A stretch of DNA of 64,000 nt. Source: Miltoncostaea sp963770865. GTDB taxonomy: Bacteria; Actinomycetota; Thermoleophilia; Miltoncostaeales; Miltoncostaeaceae. The stretch covers positions 62,001 through 126,000 of the forward strand of contig CAVYRD010000009.1 of the NCBI GenBank assembly GCA_963770865.1, written 5' to 3'. The notes under the pieces were generated by a model. The model did not search any database, was not told the DNA's origin, and saw nothing but the letters and a program-made list of their open reading frames with translations. Both the position numbers and the translations under genes were made by a program. Positions 1 through 8,433 of this stretch are shown here, one piece after another; the stretch's first letter is position 1, and each line of letters starts with the position of its first letter.

Positions 1-1879
1 CGGCGAGCGCCACGGGCCACTGGCTGCGGCGGTAGCCGAGCTCGGCCCGCATCGCGAGGGCCATCGGGAGGGTCCCCGGAGCCTGCCCGCGCCCTTGCTC
101 CACGGCGTGATCGAGGAGCCGCGCCGCGTGCGCATACCGCTCCGTCCAGATCTGGAGCCACGCCACCTGATGCAGCAGCGCCGCGGTCTGCGCCCTGGGG
201 GGGTCGACGCGCAGCAGGCGCTCCCCGACCTCGAGCAGGCCGTCGACCGCCTCCGGCGCGCGTCCGTCGGCCACGCGGGCGAACAGCACGGCCACCTCGA
301 CCGCGTCGTCCGGCCGCCCGTGCGCGCGCGCCTGGGCGAGGGCCCGCTCGGCCATGTCCACGCCCTCGCTCATGGCCCGTGAGCGCATGAGCGCGGTGGC
401 CGCCTCGGCGAGCATCCCCGCCGCGCGAGCCGGGTCGAGCGCGGCCGTGCGCTCGGCCTCCGCCAGGATCGAGTGGGCCGTCGCCACCGGCGCGCTCCAG
501 GCGTCGATCTGGAACAGGAGGGCCAGGGCGTCGGCGCGCACGAGCGGGTCCGACGTCCGCTCCCGCGCCTGGGCGATGGCCTCGCGGGCGCGATCGGTCA
601 TCCCGGCGAGGCGGGCGGCCCCGGCGCCCCGCAGGAGGCGGCGGGCCGCCTCGTCGGCGCTCTCGCTGAGGGACGCCGCCCGGTCGAACGCCCGCAGGGC
701 CGAGCTCGGCGCTCCGCGCGCCAGGGCGTCCTCCCCCCAGCTCTCGAGGGCGGCGGCCGCGTCCGCGTCGGCGCCGACGGCGGCGGCCGACAGGTGCCAC
801 GCCCGCTCGGCGGATCCGACGGGCGACACCTCCGCGAGCGCGCGGTGGGCCTGCCGCTGCTCCGCGCCGGCCGCGGTGGCGTAGACCGCCGAGCGGGTCA
901 GCGGGTGCTCGAACGCGACCGTCCCGCCGCGAAGGCGCAGGATGCCCGCCGCCTCGGCCGCGTCGAGCGCCTCCAGCGAGAGGCCCGCCGTGGCGAGGGC
1001 CGAGCCCACGAGCGCGGTCGGCGCCTCGGTCCCCGCCGCCGCCGCGGTGAGGACCGCCGCCTGCTCCGCCGCGCCCAGCGCGGCGAGGCGGCGCTCCACG
1101 CCCGCGCGGATCCGGTCGGCCACCGGCAGGGGGAGGATCACGCCCGCCAGGGCGTCACCCGCGCCGCCGAGGCTGCGGGTCGCCTCGATGATCGCGAGCG
1201 GATTCCCGCCCGTTCCGATGAAGAGGGCCTCCACGTCCTCGTCGTTCAGGCCGCGGCCGGCGACGCGCCGGGCGAGGTGCGCGGACTCGCGGCGCCCGAG
1301 CGGCGTCACCTCGACGCGGTCGATGCCCTCCAGGTCCCCGGGGGCCAGGTCCTCCGGCCGCGCGGTGAGCAGCATCGCGATGCCCTCGCGCCACAGCCGC
1401 CGTGCGGCGAACAGGATCGCCTGGGCCGACGGGGGGTCGAGCCAGTGGAGGTCATCGACGGCCACGAGAACGGGGGCGTCGGCGGCGGCCAGGCCGAGGA
1501 TCCCCAGGGTCGCGGCCGACACGCTGAACCGATCGGTACCCGCCGCGGGCGCCAAGGCGAGGGCGCCCTCGAGCGCCCGTGCCTGCGGCCCGGGCAGCCG
1601 GGGGATGAGGTCGGTCAGGGGCCGCACGAGCTCGAGCAGACCGCCGAAGGCGAGCTCCGCCTCGCTCTCGATCCCCCGCGCCCGGAGGACCCGCACGCCG
1701 GTCTCGCTGCTCGCGGCGAGCGCCTCCGCCTCCCGCAGGAGGGTGGTCTTCCCGGTGCCCGCCGACCCGATCAGGGCGAGCGCGCCGCTCTCACCGGCCG
1801 AGGCCCGGGAGATGAGCCCGCCGATGGCCGCGACCTCGGCCTCCCTCCCGAGGGGTGCGGCCCCGGCCTGCTCGCTCAT
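1..1879 (-). CDS. ATP-binding LuxR/MalT-type transcriptional regulator, C-terminus outside window
   Basis: Large signal-transduction ATPase regulator. The ATG is at 1879-1877 and the frame stays open for 626 codons to the window edge, so the C-terminal part, where a LuxR helix-turn-helix would be expected, is not visible. A P-loop (GSAGTGKT) lies near residue 31, and a Walker B-like stretch (VLVAVDDLHWLDPPS) about 110 residues later. The remainder is alanine/leucine-rich helical repeat of the TPR-like kind seen in MalT/LAL regulators. Its start codon overlaps the stop of the upstream SDR gene (ATGA), so the two are probably translationally coupled. The ligand and target genes are not known. 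Similar architecture to the complete regulator at 14231-17038, but a different protein. Confidence 0.8.
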   Translation of the reverse strand, partial: MSEQAGAAPLGREAEVAAIGGLISRASAGESGALALIGSAGTGKTTLLREAEALAASSETGVRVLRARGIESEAELAFGGLLELVRPLTDLIPRLPGPQARALEGALALAPAAGTDRFSVSAATLGILGLAAADAPVLVAVDDLHWLDPPSAQAILFAARRLWREGIAMLLTARPEDLAPGDLEGIDRVEVTPLGRRESAHLARRVAGRGLNDEDVEALFIGTGGNPLAIIEATRSLGGAGDALAGVILPLPVADRIRAGVERRLAALGAAEQAAVLTAAAAGTEAPTALVGSALATAGLSLEALDAAEAAGILRLRGGTVAFEHPLTRSAVYATAAGAEQRQAHRALAEVSPVGSAERAWHLSAAAVGADADAAAALESWGEDALARGAPSSALRAFDRAASLSESADEAARRLLRGAGAARLAGMTDRAREAIAQARERTSDPLVRADALALLFQIDAWSAPVATAHSILAEAERTAALDPARAAGMLAEAATALMRSRAMSEGVDMAERALAQARAHGRPDDAVEVAVLFARVADGRAPEAVDGLLEVGERLLRVDPPRAQTAALLHQVAWLQIWTERYAHAARLLDHAVEQGRGQAPGTLPMALAMRAELGYRRSQWPVALA

Positions 1880-2763
1880 CGCGGCGGCCCGGCGCCCGCG
1901 GGGGGCGCGAGGTCGAACAGCCGGCGCACCCGCTCGTGCCGCTCGCCGTCACCCGCGGGGTCCGGCGCCATCACCCCGAGGCGCCGATCGGCCAGCACGG
2001 AGCGGAAGGGCGCGGCGTCGTCCTCGACGGCCGCGACGATCGCGTCGGCGACCTCGCGCGCCTCGAGCCCACACTCCTCGCGGATCCCGCGCAGGGTCCC
2101 GAGGACGCCCGCCCTGGTACCGGCGTAGGGCGACTCCGGCTCGCCGGCCGCCCCGCTCAGGATCGTGGAGCGCGCGAGCTCGGTCCGCACCACGCCCGCC
2201 TCGATCAGCACCACCCGCACGCCGGCCGGGCCGAGCTCGAGCGCCAGCGCCTCGAGGACCGTGGCGAGCGCCAGCTTCGACGCGCTGTACATACCGAAGA
2301 GCGGCACGGGGATCCGGCCGGCGAGCGTGGAGACGCCGACAACGACCCCCGAGCCGGCCCGGCGCATCGCCGGGAGCGCCGCCTGGATGACCGCGAGGGC
2401 GCCGAAGAGGTTGGTCTCGAACTCGCGCCGGGCCAGGTCGAGGTCCACGTCCTCCACCGCCCCGACGAGGGCCCAGCCCGCGTTGTTCACCACGCAGGCG
2501 AGCGGGCCGCCGGCGATCTCGTGCGCCGCGCCGACCGCCTCGCGGACGCTTGCGGGGTCCGTCACGTCGAGGCGCACGACGTGGCGCCCGGGGGCGCCCG
2601 TGGCGTCCCCCGGGTCCCGCATCCCGGCCACCACCCGCCAGCCCGCGGCGACGAAAGCGTCAACGGTCGCGTGGCCGATGCCGCGCGAGGCGCCCGTGAC
2701 GAGCACGGTCCGAGGTCGAGTCTCCATCGATGCCCCGGCGTCGCGGGTGCAAGGCCCCCGCAA
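1876..2763 (-). CDS. SDR-family NAD(P)-dependent oxidoreductase
   Basis: Short-chain dehydrogenase/reductase, cytoplasmic, substrate unknown. The nucleotide-binding motif TGASRGIG is at the N-terminus. The NNAG motif (VVNNAGW) and the catalytic Tyr-x3-Lys (YSASK) are both present, with the expected classical-SDR spacing. Two starts are possible. A TTG at 2763-2761 has a GGGAGG ribosome-binding site 10 bases upstream, and an in-frame ATG at 2727 directly precedes the Rossmann strand but has no visible ribosome-binding site. The TTG is used here. The stop overlaps the start of the regulator downstream (ATGA). Its ribosome-binding site touches the foot of a 13-bp hairpin (2778-2809), so the hairpin could either end the upstream transcript or modulate this gene. 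Confidence 0.9.
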   Translation of the reverse strand: MRGPCTRDAGASMETRPRTVLVTGASRGIGHATVDAFVAAGWRVVAGMRDPGDATGAPGRHVVRLDVTDPASVREAVGAAHEIAGGPLACVVNNAGWALVGAVEDVDLDLARREFETNLFGALAVIQAALPAMRRAGSGVVVGVSTLAGRIPVPLFGMYSASKLALATVLEALALELGPAGVRVVLIEAGVVRTELARSTILSGAAGEPESPYAGTRAGVLGTLRGIREECGLEAREVADAIVAAVEDDAAPFRSVLADRRLGVMAPDPAGDGERHERVRRLFDLAPPAGAGPPR

Positions 2764-2777
2764 TGTACTTCAACCTC

Positions 2778-2809
2778 CCGGCTCTCCGGGCCGCAGCCCG
2801 GAGAGCCGG
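2778..2809 (-). terminator. 13-bp perfect hairpin between acyl-CoA ligase and SDR
   Basis: Perfect inverted repeat: arms 2778-2790 and 2797-2809 with a six-base loop. It begins 9 bases after the stop of the acyl-CoA ligase on the minus strand. There is no U-tract, as is usual in very GC-rich actinobacteria. The downstream arm shares two bases with the GGGAGG ribosome-binding site of the SDR gene, so an attenuator role is also possible. Confidence 0.65.
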
Positions 2810-2817
2810 ATCCAGGG

Positions 2818-4437
2818 TCACTTGATGCGCGTCTCGTGCCCGGCCCACTCGTGCTCGCGGAGCAGGTACTTCTGCACCTTGCCGGTCGAGGTCCTGGGCA
2901 GCTCCCCGACGCGGACCGCGACCGGGCACTTGTAGTGCGCCATGCGCTCCCGGCAGAACTCGATGACCTCCGCCTCGTCGACGTCCATGCCGGCCCGCGG
3001 CGTCACGAACGCCACCGGGCGCTCCCCCCAGTAATCGTCCGGCGTCGAGACCACGGCGCACTCGAGCACCGCCGGATGGCGCATGACCATCTGCTCCACC
3101 TCGATGGTCGAGATGTTCTCCCCGCCGGAGATGATGATGTCCTTCATCCGGTCGCGGAGCTCGATGGCGCCGTTCGGGTGCCAGACGGCCACGTCGCCGG
3201 AGTGGAACCAGCCCCCCCGGAAGGCGTTGGCGGTGGCCGCCGGGTCGCGGAAGTACCCGCCCATGACGATGTTGCCCCGCATCACCACCTCGCCCGGCGT
3301 CTCGCCGTCGCGCGGCACGTCGTTCATGTCCTCGTCCACCACCCGGACGAGGTCGGCGGTGACGTGCGCCTGGCCCTGGCGCGCCAGGTGACGTGCCCTC
3401 TCCTCGTCCGGAAGGTCCTCGAGCCGCGCGTCGAGGCAGCGCGTGATGGGGGCGTAGGTCTCGGTCAGGCCGTAGATGTGGACCGGGCTGATGTTGAGCT
3501 CGCGCATGCGCCCGAGCAGCGTGGGCGAGGGCGGCGACCCGCCCGTCATGACGGTCAGCGGGGACCGCACGGGGTGCGCGGCGGGGTCGTTGACCAGGGC
3601 GATCTGGACCGTGGGCGCGCTGTTGAAGTGGGTCACCCCCTCCTCGTCGATCAGTCGCCACATCTCGGCGGGATCCACGCGGCGCAGGCAGACGATCGTC
3701 GCTCCGACGGCGACCGCCCCCCACGCGAAGCACCAGCCGTTGCAGTGGAAGAGGGGGGCGACGAGCAGCAGCCGGGATCTGGGCGTCAGGCCGGCCTCGA
3801 CCACGGTGGCGAGCGCGTTCAGGTAGGCCCCGCGGTGCGTGTAGATCACGCCCTTCGGGTCGCCGGTCGTGCCCGACGTGTAGTTGATCGCGAGGGCGTC
3901 CTCCTCGTCGCGCGGCCCGTCCAGGGGCAACCCGGGCGAACCGGACGCCACGAACCGCTCGTAGGGGTCGTCGGGCGCCCCGCTGTCGGCGATGCGGATC
4001 ACCTCGACGGAGGACGTGTCGAAGGCCGAGAGCAAGGCCTCGTGCTCGGCGTCGACGAGAACGACCCTCGGCTCGGCGTGCTCCAGCAGGCGGGCCACCT
4101 CGCCCGGGCTCTGGCGGATGTTGATGCACACCAGGAGGCCGCCCGCCGCGGGCACGGCGAAGTGGGCCTCGACCATCGCCGGCGTGTTCGGGGCGAGCAC
4201 GGCCACCCGGTCCCCGCGGTCAACCCCGAGCCCGCGCAGCGCGGACGTCAGGCGGGCGACGCGCTCGCTGAGCTCGCGGTAGCTCAGACGACGGGCGCCG
4301 TGCACCAGCGCCGGCGCGTCCGCGTACACCTCGGCCGCCCGGCCGAGGAAGCTCACGGGCGAGAGCTCCGTGCGCCACACGCACTCGCCGGCTCGGTCGC
4401 CGTCCGTCATCCGGGGTGCGACCTGGGTGGACGTCAT
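2818..4437 (-). CDS. AMP-forming acyl-CoA ligase (class I adenylate-forming)
   Basis: 539 residues, the usual length for FadD-like medium/long-chain or aromatic acyl-CoA ligases. It would activate a carboxylic acid through an acyl-adenylate and transfer it to CoA. The AMP-binding P-loop (YTSGTTGDPKG) is near residue 186, followed by the A5 motif YGLTET and the A8 hinge region with GGENIS; the catalytic lysine region near the C-terminus reads TGKVQK. The ATG at 4437-4435 has AAGGAGG four to five bases upstream. A TAGCGT hexamer at 4474-4479 (minus strand) is a possible -10 element. No partner in a beta-oxidation pathway lies nearby, so the acid cannot be named. Confidence 0.92.
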   Translation of the reverse strand: MTSTQVAPRMTDGDRAGECVWRTELSPVSFLGRAAEVYADAPALVHGARRLSYRELSERVARLTSALRGLGVDRGDRVAVLAPNTPAMVEAHFAVPAAGGLLVCINIRQSPGEVARLLEHAEPRVVLVDAEHEALLSAFDTSSVEVIRIADSGAPDDPYERFVASGSPGLPLDGPRDEEDALAINYTSGTTGDPKGVIYTHRGAYLNALATVVEAGLTPRSRLLLVAPLFHCNGWCFAWGAVAVGATIVCLRRVDPAEMWRLIDEEGVTHFNSAPTVQIALVNDPAAHPVRSPLTVMTGGSPPSPTLLGRMRELNISPVHIYGLTETYAPITRCLDARLEDLPDEERARHLARQGQAHVTADLVRVVDEDMNDVPRDGETPGEVVMRGNIVMGGYFRDPAATANAFRGGWFHSGDVAVWHPNGAIELRDRMKDIIISGGENISTIEVEQMVMRHPAVLECAVVSTPDDYWGERPVAFVTPRAGMDVDEAEVIEFCRERMAHYKCPVAVRVGELPRTSTGKVQKYLLREHEWAGHETRIK

Positions 4438-4596
4438 GACTCCTCCTTCGCGCTCGGCTCGACTGTCGCGAGGACGCTAGGAGTCCACCCTCCGGCTCGA
4501 ATCGGGGATGTCCCTACGGGTGTGCCCCCGGGCGCCGGCACCTCGACGTCGATCGATCGCCGTATGCGGCGTTCGAACGCCCTCCTCGGCGTCCCT

Positions 4597-5016
4597 CTAC
4601 CGACCGTCTTCGGTGCCCGCCATTCGGCGCACGACGGCGTCGATGTCGGCGCCCTCGCGTTCGACTTCGCCGGCGTAGAGACGCGCCCACGCGATGCGGT
4701 CCCCGCGGACGCCCACGATGAGGACGCCGCGCTCCTCGAGCGGCGCGCCGTCCGCCTTGGTTCCCGTCCAGTGGATCTCCACGAAGACGGTGTCGCCATC
4801 GACCGCCGACCTGAGGATCTCTGCGTGGAGGTCGGGGATGCCCTCGAGCAGCGCCGACCAGTTGGCGCGCACCTGGGCGCTCCCGTGGAAAGTCCGCGAC
4901 GGAAACAGCGGCTGCTCGCTGAGGTAGTCCTCGTGGAAGCAGGCGAGCATCCCCTCGAGGTCGTGCGCGTTCTGCGCGGCGGTCAGCCGGTCCATCACGG
5001 CCCGCGGATCGCCCAT
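4597..5016 (-). CDS. SnoaL-like / NTF2-fold protein
   Basis: Small single-domain protein of 139 residues. The sequence resembles the SnoaL-like polyketide-cyclase/ester-dicarboxylate group of NTF2 folds: an N-terminal helix (AVMDRLTAAQNAHDLEGM), then a long strand-rich part ending in a variable charged tail. The frame is open further upstream to 5109, but the ATG at 5016 matches the family start and is preferred. Such proteins act as isomerases, cyclases or simple ligand-binding domains; nothing here identifies the ligand. It stands alone between the acyl-CoA ligase and the protease on the same strand. Confidence 0.75.
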   Translation of the reverse strand: MGDPRAVMDRLTAAQNAHDLEGMLACFHEDYLSEQPLFPSRTFHGSAQVRANWSALLEGIPDLHAEILRSAVDGDTVFVEIHWTGTKADGAPLEERGVLIVGVRGDRIAWARLYAGEVEREGADIDAVVRRMAGTEDGR

Positions 5017-5155
5017 GGCCGAACATAACCCCGGGGCCGGGACCGCCGCAACGGCTCGCAGCCCCCGCCCCGTTCGCACGGCGTCGAGGGCGATCGCCCG
5101 GACCACCACCTCGTGCAGTGCGCCCGCCCACCCGGGGTGAGCGAGGTCCCCGGCA

Positions 5156-6283
5156 TCACCGGCGGATCGTGAGGAACCCCCTGAGAAGCTCGGGCGTCGG
5201 CGTGGCCATCCCGGTCGATTGGTCCTTGACCTTCACGTAGACGAAGTAGCGCCCCGCCGGGAACGTGCCGGGCCGCCGGACGAGGACCTCGGAGCAGCGA
5301 CCGGCGGCGCGTCCACGCACGATCGTGAAGAAGAGCCGTCGTGAGGGCTTGCGGACATCGACGTCCACCCGGATCCGATGGCCCGCGGCCGCCGTCTGGC
5401 ACCAGGCCGCGCGTACGGTGACGGCCCGGCCTCCGACGCTCGTGCGGAGGCGGGTGAACTCCGGCATGCTCGTCGCGGGATCCCCGCCACGCAGCACGTG
5501 CGCGATCCACGAGCGGTAGCGGCCGACGCTCGTGTAGATCGCGGTCTTCCCGGCTCCGCACGCGGGCCCGGGAACCCCCGACAGAGGGATCAAGCTCACG
5601 ATGCCGAGCAGGACCGGCGGGTCGGCCCCCGGCCCGACGAGAGGCCCACCGCTGTCTCCGAAGCAGGCGGCCGACTCCCCGCTCCCCGGGAAGGTCGCGC
5701 AGAGGGTGCCCAGGACGAAGGCCGTGCCCGCGCAACCGATGCGCGAGAGGATCGTGAGGTCGGCCGCCTGCAGGGCGTCCGGATGGGTCCCGGCGACGGG
5801 GTCGGAGACGCCCCACCCCGCGAGGGAGGCGAACTTGTAGTTGTCACTGTAGTTCAGCCCCTGGGGGAGCGCGGCCACCCCGGCGAGGGGACTCGCGAGG
5901 TGGAGGAGCGCGAGGTCGGCGAACGCGGTCCCGGCCGTGCGGAACGGATAGAGGTTGACCCGGTCCACGGCCACCCGTTCGGCCTCCGTGATGCTCGACA
6001 GGGTCGACCGCGGGGAGGCGACCCGCATCGCCGGCGCCGGCCGGCCCTCGACGCAGTGCGCCGCGGTGAGGACCCAGGTGGGCGCGACGAGGCTCCCCGC
6101 GCAGAACTGCGCCTGGAAGGGGTCGGCGGTGGACCCGTCCAGGAGCGGCACCACGAAGTCCCACCGCTCGGGGTCCGCGGGGACGCCGCCGATGACGGCG
6201 GACGCCCGCCCGGCCGACGCGAGCAGGGCGACCACGAGTACGGCGACGAGGCTCCGCACCGTGCGACCGGCCCGTCCCGTCAT
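5156..6283 (-). CDS. Secreted trypsin-like serine protease (S1 family)
   Basis: 375 residues. An N-terminal Sec signal peptide (basic start, hydrophobic core about residues 11-24, Ala-Ser-Ala near 27-29) is followed by VIGG, which resembles the activated N-terminus of S1 proteases. The catalytic triad is visible: His76 in TAAHC, Asp123 in FADLAL and Ser211 in GDSGGP. Paired cysteines fit the extracellular S1 fold. Residues after about 275 form a beta-rich extension (RVDVDVR..., then a tail ending LTIRR) that is not part of the peptidase and may be a small binding domain. A TAGCGT hexamer at 6324-6329 on the same strand could be its -10 element. Confidence 0.93.
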   Translation of the reverse strand: MTGRAGRTVRSLVAVLVVALLASAGRASAVIGGVPADPERWDFVVPLLDGSTADPFQAQFCAGSLVAPTWVLTAAHCVEGRPAPAMRVASPRSTLSSITEAERVAVDRVNLYPFRTAGTAFADLALLHLASPLAGVAALPQGLNYSDNYKFASLAGWGVSDPVAGTHPDALQAADLTILSRIGCAGTAFVLGTLCATFPGSGESAACFGDSGGPLVGPGADPPVLLGIVSLIPLSGVPGPACGAGKTAIYTSVGRYRSWIAHVLRGGDPATSMPEFTRLRTSVGGRAVTVRAAWCQTAAAGHRIRVDVDVRKPSRRLFFTIVRGRAAGRCSEVLVRRPGTFPAGRYFVYVKVKDQSTGMATPTPELLRGFLTIRR

Positions 6284-6392
6284 CGCCCCCGCCGTTCGTC
6301 GCCGCCGGATCCGTCGGGCGTGGACGCTACGCCCACCGTCCCGCCGGGCGCGAGCCCGCGTACGCGGTGTGAGACGCGGCGCGTCACGCTCG

Positions 6393-6551
6393 TCAGCTCG
6401 GGGCGGCGTCTCCGGGGGGCGGCGGCTCGTCGCCCCGTATCGGCTGGCCGAACTCCGTGCATGCCTCGTTGCTGCACTCCCAGCCGTGCTCGGCGCCCGC
6501 GAGCGCGGTGCTCGCGGGCTGGCCGCACGAGGGGCACACCGGCGCGGTCAC
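6393..6551 (-). CDS. Small zinc-ribbon protein
   Basis: 52 residues starting at GTG 6551-6549, which overlaps the stop of the DUF4389 gene (GTGA). Two cysteine pairs, CPSC near the start and CSNEAC about 17 residues later, form a zinc-ribbon signature, followed by an acidic proline-rich tail. The translational coupling to the membrane protein upstream suggests the two work together, perhaps with the ribbon as a cytoplasmic accessory. Too short and variable to assign a function. Confidence 0.65.
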   Translation of the reverse strand: MTAPVCPSCGQPASTALAGAEHGWECSNEACTEFGQPIRGDEPPPPGDAAPS

Positions 6552-7966
6552 GGCCGTCGGGCCTCTCGTGGCTCGTCCAGGTCGAGGCGGAAGGGCGGGT
6601 ACTCGTCGCGCATCAGGGCGGCGTACGCCAGCACGCGGAAGGTCCAGCGGTTGATGCCCATGGCCAGGCGGAAGATGTCGCGCGGGTAGCGCCCCGTGAA
6701 CAGGAGCCAGATCGCCGCGAAGAGCACCAGCGCGCCGAGCAGGCCACCGCCCCAGGCGCCCCATTCCCACCGGCTCCAGCCGCCGCTGCCGGCCCAGCCG
6801 CCGGACCACCACAGACCCGTGCCGAAGATCCCGAGGATGACGTAGTGCGGGATCGCCAGGAGCCACCACTTCACCAGCGCCAGCCCGCGGGAGAGCTGCT
6901 CGGGGTAGTCGACCTCGAGCGTGGCCGGGTGGTCGGCCGGGCCGAGCGTGAAGGGCGGGTAGCGGTCCGTCCCGAGCACGCCGTAGGAGTAGAAGGACAC
7001 CCGCCAACTCCAGCGCATGACGCCGACGTTGAAGTCGAAGATGCCGCGCGGGTACCGGCCGGTCACGAGGATCGCGATCAGCGCGACGATGCTCAGGACG
7101 ACGAAGGCGATCCAGAGGAACACCAGGACGATGTAGTGGGGGATGGCCAGCAGCCACTTGACGAGCCACAGCCAGCGGCTGAGGCCCGGGTCCAGGTCTC
7201 CCCCGAGCCGCAGCGGATACGCGCCCCCATCCCGCACCCCGGGCGTCGCCGCGCCCGGCGCGGCGGGCTCGGCGGGCGCGCCCGGGCCGGGAGCGCCCGC
7301 GGCGCCCCGGGCGCCGAAGGCCACCATCGTGACGCCGCCTCCCAGCAGCACCAGGCCGCCGATGAGCAGGCCGACCCCGATCGCCAGCAGGTGGTCGACC
7401 GCGATGCCGAGGCTCACATCGCTGACGAGCCCCCTCGCGGCGTCGGCGTTCATCACGACCAGCGCCCACGTGCCGGGCTCGAGCCCCCATTCGAGGGTGC
7501 GGGTCCCCGTCCCCGCGCTCTGCGCGACCCAGAAGTCCTGGCGGGTGGGCGGAGCGGGCGCGACCGTGCCGGGCTGCAGGCGGTACTGCACCCGGAAGGG
7601 GTCGAACTCGACGTCGGACACCTCGTCGTGGGCGACCCGGGCGAGGTACGCCTCGACGTCGCGCTCGCGGCCGATGCCCACGAAGACGGGGCGGCCCGCC
7701 ACGGCGCTGGTCGCCCGCACGCGCACCCGGGCGAGGTCGCCGAGGTCGGAGGCCCAGCGCGCGTGCTCGGCCCCGAGGTCAACCTGGTCGGACGTCAACG
7801 CGTACGTCGTGGTGCTGAACCGCTCGGTGGAGGTGGTGAAGTAGCCGTCGGCGTCGCGCTGGGTCTCGTTCGCCCACACGATGGTGCCTCCCCCGGCCGC
7901 GAGCCCCAGCCCGATCAGGGCGAGGAGGCTCCCGACGACGAGGAGGACGATGCGCCCGGCGCTCAT
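6548..7966 (-). CDS. DUF4389 membrane protein (two DUF4389 repeats)
   Basis: 472 residues from ATG 7966. One hydrophobic N-terminal helix is followed by an extracytoplasmic region of about 140 residues and another membrane helix. After an Ala/Pro/Gly-rich linker come two copies of the DUF4389 block, each with a YP...L..D....SR...LVKW.LAIPHY core and a TGRYPR-type loop. Function of the family is unknown. A well-formed promoter (TTGCCC, 17-base gap, TAGCCT) lies upstream at 8038-8066, giving a leader of about 65 bases. The gene is coupled to the zinc-ribbon gene downstream. Confidence 0.85.
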   Translation of the reverse strand: MSAGRIVLLVVGSLLALIGLGLAAGGGTIVWANETQRDADGYFTTSTERFSTTTYALTSDQVDLGAEHARWASDLGDLARVRVRATSAVAGRPVFVGIGRERDVEAYLARVAHDEVSDVEFDPFRVQYRLQPGTVAPAPPTRQDFWVAQSAGTGTRTLEWGLEPGTWALVVMNADAARGLVSDVSLGIAVDHLLAIGVGLLIGGLVLLGGGVTMVAFGARGAAGAPGPGAPAEPAAPGAATPGVRDGGAYPLRLGGDLDPGLSRWLWLVKWLLAIPHYIVLVFLWIAFVVLSIVALIAILVTGRYPRGIFDFNVGVMRWSWRVSFYSYGVLGTDRYPPFTLGPADHPATLEVDYPEQLSRGLALVKWWLLAIPHYVILGIFGTGLWWSGGWAGSGGWSRWEWGAWGGGLLGALVLFAAIWLLFTGRYPRDIFRLAMGINRWTFRVLAYAALMRDEYPPFRLDLDEPREARRP

Positions 7967-8433
7967 GCGACGACGGTCGTGGGGACGCGGGCGCGCACGA
8001 TCGACATGTCCATCTCCCGAGAGGTGAGCGAGGTGCGAGGCTATTCCCGCCCTCGCGACCGGGCAACCGGCCACCGCGCCCGACGGTCGGGCCGACGACA
8101 GGACGCCCTCCAGGAGCGCGACGGCCCAGGGGCGGAATCGGGCCCCGGTGGCGGCCCGCCGGCAGGCCCTCCTGGCTCGTCCTCGGCGAAGTGCCCGAGG
8201 CGCTCCTCGGCGTGGCCGGAAGGGCCGAGGCGGCGGGGCGGATCTCGAGGTGGCGGGCGGGCGGGGTGGACACGCCTGTTTCGGCCGGGTCATGCTCGAA
8301 AATGAGCCCGGCCCGCTCGCGCGTCGCTCGACCCGGCCCATCGGCGGGCCCGCAGATCCGGGGCGGCATCCCCGTGGGCCCTCTCCGCCGCGCCCCGGAT
8401 GGCGGTTCGCCCTGTGCGATGGAGGGTGTGACG
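7967..8433. other. Divergent intergenic region, 467 bases
   Basis: No convincing gene. It holds the promoter at 8038-8066 for the minus-strand DUF4389 gene. An imperfect hairpin lies at 8283-8313 (arms GGCCGGGTCAT and ATGAGCCCGGCC, with one bulged base, loop rich in A). The ribosome-binding site GGAGGG at 8421-8426 serves the plus-strand gene. No clear plus-strand promoter was seen. Confidence 0.5.
8038..8066 (-). promoter_or_regulatory. Putative sigma-70-type promoter for the DUF4389 gene
   Basis: On the minus strand, a -35 hexamer TTGCCC (8066-8061) and a -10 hexamer TAGCCT (8043-8038) are separated by exactly 17 bases. Transcription would begin near 8031 and reach the DUF4389 start at 7966. 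Confidence 0.55.

Noticed and set aside
1855..5028. A very long plus-strand open frame of 1057 codons opposite several minus-strand genes
   Set aside because: The encoded sequence is Arg/Pro/Ala-rich without domains. It is a shadow of the SDR and acyl-CoA ligase genes, which have clear motifs and ribosome-binding sites.
5378..8305. A long plus-strand open frame opposite the protease and DUF4389 genes
   Set aside because: Same reasons: low-complexity composition and no motif, while the minus strand has catalytic residues in order.
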